Below, piece after piece: positions 60,072 to 64,000 of a stretch of 64,000 nucleotides of DNA. Source of the DNA: Acidimicrobiaceae bacterium (GTDB taxonomy: Bacteria; Actinomycetota; Acidimicrobiia; Acidimicrobiales; Ilumatobacteraceae). Each line of letters begins with the position of its first letter. The stretch's first letter is position 1. A model generated the notes under the pieces. That model made no database searches. It had not been told where the DNA came from and saw only the letters and a program-made list of their open reading frames with translations. Made by a program: the position numbers and the translations under genes. The stretch is from the NCBI GenBank assembly GCA_020637295.1, contig JACJWF010000007.1, forward strand, positions 115,184 to 179,183, in the 5' to 3' direction.

Positions 60072-62675
60072 GTGTCGGGACGGGAGCACATCGTCGGCCG
60101 CGCCACGGAGGTGGCCGCGGTGGAGCGCCACCTCGCCGCGGGGCGCGGGGCGGTGTTGGTGGGCGCGGCAGGTGTGGGGAAGAGCGCGGTCGCCGAGCAA
60201 CTGGCCCGCGTCGCCTCTGCCGCCGGCGACCATGTGGTGAGGGTGCGGGCCACCGTCGGGTCGTCCGAGCTGCCGCTGGGCGCGTTCAGCGCCTGGCTGG
60301 ACCGCACGGAGCGCTTCCTCACCCCGCTGGTCAACGAGATCCGCGCCCGGCTGGTGGAAGCAGCAGATGGTCGCCGCACCGTGCTGGTGGTGGACGACGT
60401 GGACCTGCTGGACGACGCATCCGGGGTGCTGGTGCATCAACTGGTCAGCGCCGGCGACGCGGTTGTCGTGGCGACGCTGCGCCAGGGCCGCTTGCTGCCC
60501 GGCGAACTGGTGGACCTGTACCAGCGTGGTGAAGTGGCGATGGTGGAGATCCATCCGCTCGGCGACCGCGATCTGCGGGCGCTGGCCGAGTCGCTGGTGG
60601 GCGCACCGCTGTCCGAGGCCACCCACGGGCGGCTGGCTGCACTGACCCACGGCAACCCCCTGTTCGCGCGCGTGCTGCTGGACGGCGCCGGCAGCCCGGA
60701 TGACGGTGGCGACCTCGTGCTGCCCACCGATTCCAGCGCCCTCGTGGAACTGGTCGGCTCCCGCCTTGTCGGGCTGGGCGAGTCCCAGCGGCGGGCTCTG
60801 CTGCACCTGGCGTTCGCCGAACCGTGCGGCCCCGGCGAGCTGGCGTCCGGCGGCGAGGCCGAGGCGTTGGCGGCGCTGGAGGCCGCCGGCATGGTGGTCA
60901 GCGAACTGGACGGCAACCGGCTGGTGCTGCGCGTGGCCCATCCCCTCTATGGGGAGGTGCTGCGCAACTCCGCCACCCACCTCCAGCGCCGGGCCGTGCT
61001 GGCCACCCTGGCTCGCGACCTGCAGGCCACCGGGGCGCGACGGCGGTCGGACCTGCTGAAGCTGGCCCGCCTGGGCGTGGACGGCAACGTACCGCTGCCC
61101 TCGGACCTGGTCGGGCGTGCGGTGGTGGCCGCGTACTCGTCCGGCGACATGGTGCTGACGGAGCGTCTGGCCCGGCCCGAGTTCGAGCGCACCCGTGGCT
61201 TCCGCGTGGGGTGGGACTGGGCGAACGCCGCCTACCTGCTCGGTGATCTGGAGGGGGTGCGCATCTGCACCGCCCAGCTCCGCGAGGTTGCCACCACCAG
61301 CGGCGAGCGCCTGGCGGCCGCACTCATCGAGTCCCAGTCCGAGTACTGGCTGGCGGGCGACTTCACCCGGGCTCTGGCGATCATCGATGCCGCGCTCGCC
61401 GCCGAGGCGGACGACGACGGGCGCGGCGCCGTGCAGGTGACGCGGGCCGAGGTGGCCAGCAATCGGGCGCTGCTGCACACCAGCGCCGGCATCCCCCACG
61501 TCGGGCGAGACGGGTCGGCGGAGCACGCTGCCGCGGACCTCAGCCCGGCGCAGGTGCGGGCCGCCCTGGCCCTCTCCGGCGCGCTGTACACCCTCGGTCG
61601 GGGTGACGAGTCGCTCGCGGTGGTAGGCCGGGCGATGGACGCGTTCACGGCCATCGGTGAGGCCGGTGTGGCGCTGTCGCGGCGGACGATGCTGGCCAAC
61701 CGCGCCATCGCCCACATCGTCAACGGCGAGATCGAGGCCGCGCTGGCGGACACCGACGCCGTGGTCCACGACGCGATCAGCGAGCAGCAACTGTCGCTCG
61801 GCTACCTGGTCGCCTCGGTCACCCAGTGCCTGGCCGGGCGCCCCAACCGCGCTGTGCCGCTCGTCGCCAAGGCCGGCGGGTGGTGGGCCCGCGGCAGCGC
61901 CGGAGGGTTGGCCAGCCGCTGGGTGCAGGCCGTCACCGCCTACGTGGCCGGTTCCAACGGTGACGTCGTGGCGGCCGAGCGGGCGCTCGCGGCCTTCGAC
62001 GCCGACGCCCATCCCAGCCGGATGCTGGACTTCCTGGCGGAGCTCGGGCGTGCCCGCATGCACCTGGCCGCCGGCCATCCGGAGGCTGCGCGCCAGGCAC
62101 TGCTGGCGGCCATCGAAGCGATGCGGCCGACCGACCATGTGGCCGGGATGCTGTTCTGCGCGGCGGAACTGGCCCGCCTGGGCCACGCCCGCGACGTGCA
62201 GCCGCTGGTGGAGGACCTCGTGCCGCGGACCGAGGGGCGCTTGTTCGCCACCGTGCTGCAGCACACCCGCGGCGCGGTGGCCGACGATGCCGCGACGCTG
62301 GCGGCCGTGGTGGACGACTACGCGGCGCTGGGGGTGCTGCCGATGGCCATCGATGCCGCTGCCCAGGGGGCCGATGCCGCCCGCCGCGACGGCGACCAGC
62401 GGGCCGCAGCACGGCTGGTGCAGCGGGCCAACGATCTGGCTGCCCGCTGCGAGGGAGCGGTGCCCACCACCGCGGTACTGGTGGACATCGGCCCGGTGGC
62501 GCTCACCCGCCGGGAACGGGAGATCGGCCTGCTGGCCGCCCAGGGCCTGGCCACCAAGGAGATCGCCGAGCGGCTGTTCATCTCGCCGCGCACGGCCGAC
62601 AACCATCTCGGCAAGGTCTACGACAAGCTCGGCGTGCGCAGCAGGGTGGAGCTCACTCGCCTGCTGGCCAGCTGA
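60072..62675 (+). CDS. Large LuxR-family ATPase regulator (LAL type)
   Basis: 867 residues from GTG 60072, leaderless (TACCTT 7 nt upstream). N-terminal AAA-like ATPase: Walker A VGAAGVGKSAVAE, Walker B VLVVDDVDLLDD. The middle 500 residues are helical repeats of a TPR-like solenoid. The C-terminal LuxR helix-turn-helix is LTRREREIGLLAAQGLATKEIAERLFISPRTADNHL. Such LAL/MalT-like proteins respond to a ligand and ATP. Overlaps the convergent globin by 23 bp. Confidence 0.93.
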   Translation: MSGREHIVGRATEVAAVERHLAAGRGAVLVGAAGVGKSAVAEQLARVASAAGDHVVRVRATVGSSELPLGAFSAWLDRTERFLTPLVNEIRARLVEAADGRRTVLVVDDVDLLDDASGVLVHQLVSAGDAVVVATLRQGRLLPGELVDLYQRGEVAMVEIHPLGDRDLRALAESLVGAPLSEATHGRLAALTHGNPLFARVLLDGAGSPDDGGDLVLPTDSSALVELVGSRLVGLGESQRRALLHLAFAEPCGPGELASGGEAEALAALEAAGMVVSELDGNRLVLRVAHPLYGEVLRNSATHLQRRAVLATLARDLQATGARRRSDLLKLARLGVDGNVPLPSDLVGRAVVAAYSSGDMVLTERLARPEFERTRGFRVGWDWANAAYLLGDLEGVRICTAQLREVATTSGERLAAALIESQSEYWLAGDFTRALAIIDAALAAEADDDGRGAVQVTRAEVASNRALLHTSAGIPHVGRDGSAEHAAADLSPAQVRAALALSGALYTLGRGDESLAVVGRAMDAFTAIGEAGVALSRRTMLANRAIAHIVNGEIEAALADTDAVVHDAISEQQLSLGYLVASVTQCLAGRPNRAVPLVAKAGGWWARGSAGGLASRWVQAVTAYVAGSNGDVVAAERALAAFDADAHPSRMLDFLAELGRARMHLAAGHPEAARQALLAAIEAMRPTDHVAGMLFCAAELARLGHARDVQPLVEDLVPRTEGRLFATVLQHTRGAVADDAATLAAVVDDYAALGVLPMAIDAAAQGADAARRDGDQRAAARLVQRANDLAARCEGAVPTTAVLVDIGPVALTRREREIGLLAAQGLATKEIAERLFISPRTADNHLGKVYDKLGVRSRVELTRLLAS

Positions 62676-63063
62676 CCGCCGCCGAGCGCTCGCCGGCAAC
62701 CACCGCAGGTCGCGCCGCCTGCACCCACGCCATCACGGCCGCGACGTCGTCGTCGGCGACGGCCGCGTCCGTGAGCACGTCCATCAGGTGGGCGGCGAAC
62801 AGGCAGAACTGGCGGGGGGAGAGGTGGAGCGCATCGCCGTGCGGCCGGGCGTGGGGCGCCCCCATCGCCATGCCTCCGGGGCGGCCCAGCGCCACCGCCA
62901 ACACGCCGGTCAGTGAGGTGCCGAGGCCGGTGCCGGCGGTGGGGGAGAACAGATGGCCCAGTTCCGGGTCGCCTTGCAGGCGGCCGACGAGTGCGGCAGC
63001 CAGGGTGGCCACGGCGGGCGCACCGCCGAGGCGGTCGAACAAGGAGGGCGGGCCCTGGGGCAT
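62653..63063 (-). CDS. Truncated hemoglobin-like protein
   Basis: 136 residues from ATG 63063. SLFDRLGGAPAVATLAAALV is the opening of group I truncated globins, followed by DPELGHLF and the helix containing the probable proximal His (GAPHARPHGDALHLSPRQF). O2/NO chemistry is the usual role. CACAGT lies 6 nt before the ATG. The N-terminal longer reading from 63096 adds only a basic tail. Confidence 0.8.
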   Translation of the reverse strand: MPQGPPSLFDRLGGAPAVATLAAALVGRLQGDPELGHLFSPTAGTGLGTSLTGVLAVALGRPGGMAMGAPHARPHGDALHLSPRQFCLFAAHLMDVLTDAAVADDDVAAVMAWVQAARPAVVAGERSAAVSWPAGE

Positions 63064-63196
63064 GTGGTCACTGTGCCGCGGCCGCCGGCCCGGCACCTGA
63101 GTAGCCCTTACTCAGTTTCGGACGTGCCATCGCTCAGCAGGGGGTGGCACAGCAATTCCGTGGCGCCGCCCCGGCCGGGGTCCTACTGTCCGCGCC

Positions 63197-63973
63197 GTGA
63201 TCCGCTGGACGACGGCCTTCGTGGACATGCCGCCCGCCTCGTTCGAGGCCGGGGTGGCCTTCTGGCAGCGCGTCACCGGCACGGAGCGGTCGGCGCCGCG
63301 CGGCGCGTCGCTGCAGTTCGCCACGCTGGTGCCGCCCGACGGCGACGGCTACCTGCGAGTCCAACGGCACGACGGCCCGGCCCGCATCCACCTCGACCTG
63401 CACGTGGACGACGTGGCCGCGGTGGCCGACGCGGCCGTACGGCTGGGCGCCACGCTGGTGGCCGACCTCGGCTACCGCATCCTCCGTTCACCCACCGGGT
63501 TCGTGTTCTGCGTGGTGCCGTTCCGTGGCGAGTGCGAGATCCCCGTGCCGGTGGTCAGCCCCGCCGGCACCTGCCGGGTGGACCAGTTGGCGCTGGACAT
63601 CCCCGCTGCCGCGTTCGCGCCGGAAGCCCTGTTCTGGGCGGGGCTCACCGGGTGGGCCCGCCGCCAGGCGTCGCGCCCGGAGTTCGAACTGCTCGACCGC
63701 CCGCCGGCCCCGGCGGCGACGGAACTGCCGATGCGTGCCCTGCTGCATCGCCTCGGCCCGACCGACCCGCGGCGGCACGCGTCCGCCCATCTGGACATCG
63801 CCGGTGGCGACCGGGTGGCGGCGCTGGCGGAGCAGCACTGCGCGTGGGGCGCCGAGGTGCTGCGAGTGGAGGAGCACTGGATCACCCTGCTCGACCCGGC
63901 CGGGTTGCCCTACTGCCTCACCCGCCGCGACCCGTTCACCGGCGCACTGCCGGTGTCGCGCCCCGCCGCCTAG
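63197..63973 (+). CDS. Two-domain VOC (glyoxalase-fold) protein
   Basis: 258 residues from GTG 63197, leaderless (TACTGT 7 nt upstream). The first VOC half is FVDMPPASFEAGVAFWQRVTG and HLDLHVDDVAAVADAAVRLGA; the second is QLALDIPAAAFAPEALFWAGLTG, SAHLDIAGGDRVAALAEQHCAWGA and a final ITLLDPAGLPYCLTRRD. Paired VOC modules act as metal-dependent lyases or binding proteins; several metal residues are not evident, so it may be binding-only. 63974-64000 holds nothing. Confidence 0.85.
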   Translation: MIRWTTAFVDMPPASFEAGVAFWQRVTGTERSAPRGASLQFATLVPPDGDGYLRVQRHDGPARIHLDLHVDDVAAVADAAVRLGATLVADLGYRILRSPTGFVFCVVPFRGECEIPVPVVSPAGTCRVDQLALDIPAAAFAPEALFWAGLTGWARRQASRPEFELLDRPPAPAATELPMRALLHRLGPTDPRRHASAHLDIAGGDRVAALAEQHCAWGAEVLRVEEHWITLLDPAGLPYCLTRRDPFTGALPVSRPAA

Positions 63974-64000
63974 GCGCCGGGCTGCATCAGGCCATGTCGG

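Overview
The window is very GC-rich, densely packed chromosomal DNA from an actinobacterium. A mycothione reductase gene implies mycothiol metabolism, which is confined to Actinomycetota. Several genes also have leaderless starts, with a TANNNT box 6-8 nt before the start codon. An environmental Acidimicrobiia-like organism is my best guess, but this is inference and no marker gene here settles it. I see no rRNA, insertion sequence, phage module or CRISPR array. There is one tRNA (Ser, anticodon GCT).

Layout. 1-3100 (minus) is the promoter-proximal part of a Flp/Tad pilus operon (prepilin peptidase, SAF/CpaB-like protein, degenerate CpaE-like ATPase, CpaF), cut by the left edge. 3311-4375 is a secreted peptidoglycan-binding protein, followed by tRNA-Ser and its terminator. 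4640-9577 holds two TetR regulators, each divergent from its probable target (a DHA2 drug exporter and a zinc-independent alcohol dehydrogenase/quinone reductase) and each with a clear palindromic operator. 9654-16753 has an alpha/beta hydrolase, a large three-domain fusion (Asp/Asn beta-hydroxylase, sulfotransferase, TIGR03032-like), a surface beta-helix protein with an LPXTG-like tail, and a Bcr/CflA-type exporter.

16769-21795 contains two acyl-CoA synthetases flanking the most notable gene: a GrdB/PrdB-family selenoprotein read through an in-frame TGA (19757-19759), with a SECIS-like hairpin just downstream. Ordinary ORF calling splits it into two pieces. 21875-26106 has a pentapeptide-repeat lipoprotein, a GlpD-like dehydrogenase and a PPOX-fold protein. 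26131-27941 is an ECF sigma factor with a membrane partner ending in LysM. 27982-30153 is a segment bounded by inverted copies of a palindromic repeat; it carries a DUF222-HNH endonuclease and a DUF3237 protein.

30175-33579 is a catabolic group (SDR, haloalkane dehalogenase-like enzyme, PhyH dioxygenase, CMD-family protein). 33590-38248 is an FtsX-type ABC exporter with two ATPases, followed by a thioesterase. 38262-42388 has a two-domain membrane-anchored protein translationally coupled to topA. 43168-48210 has an MMPL transporter, RsgA and mycothione reductase. 48319-51232 is a secreted protein plus an OmpR/MprB-like two-component system. 51329-59080 has a carotenoid oxygenase, a family-3 beta-glucosidase, an M15-type peptidoglycan peptidase carrying 'VDTR' repeats, an SRPBCC protein and a second VDTR-type protein. 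59159-63973 has a YihY/BrkB membrane protein, a large LuxR-family ATPase regulator, a truncated globin and a two-lobed VOC protein. There is no stretch over 300 bases without a gene.
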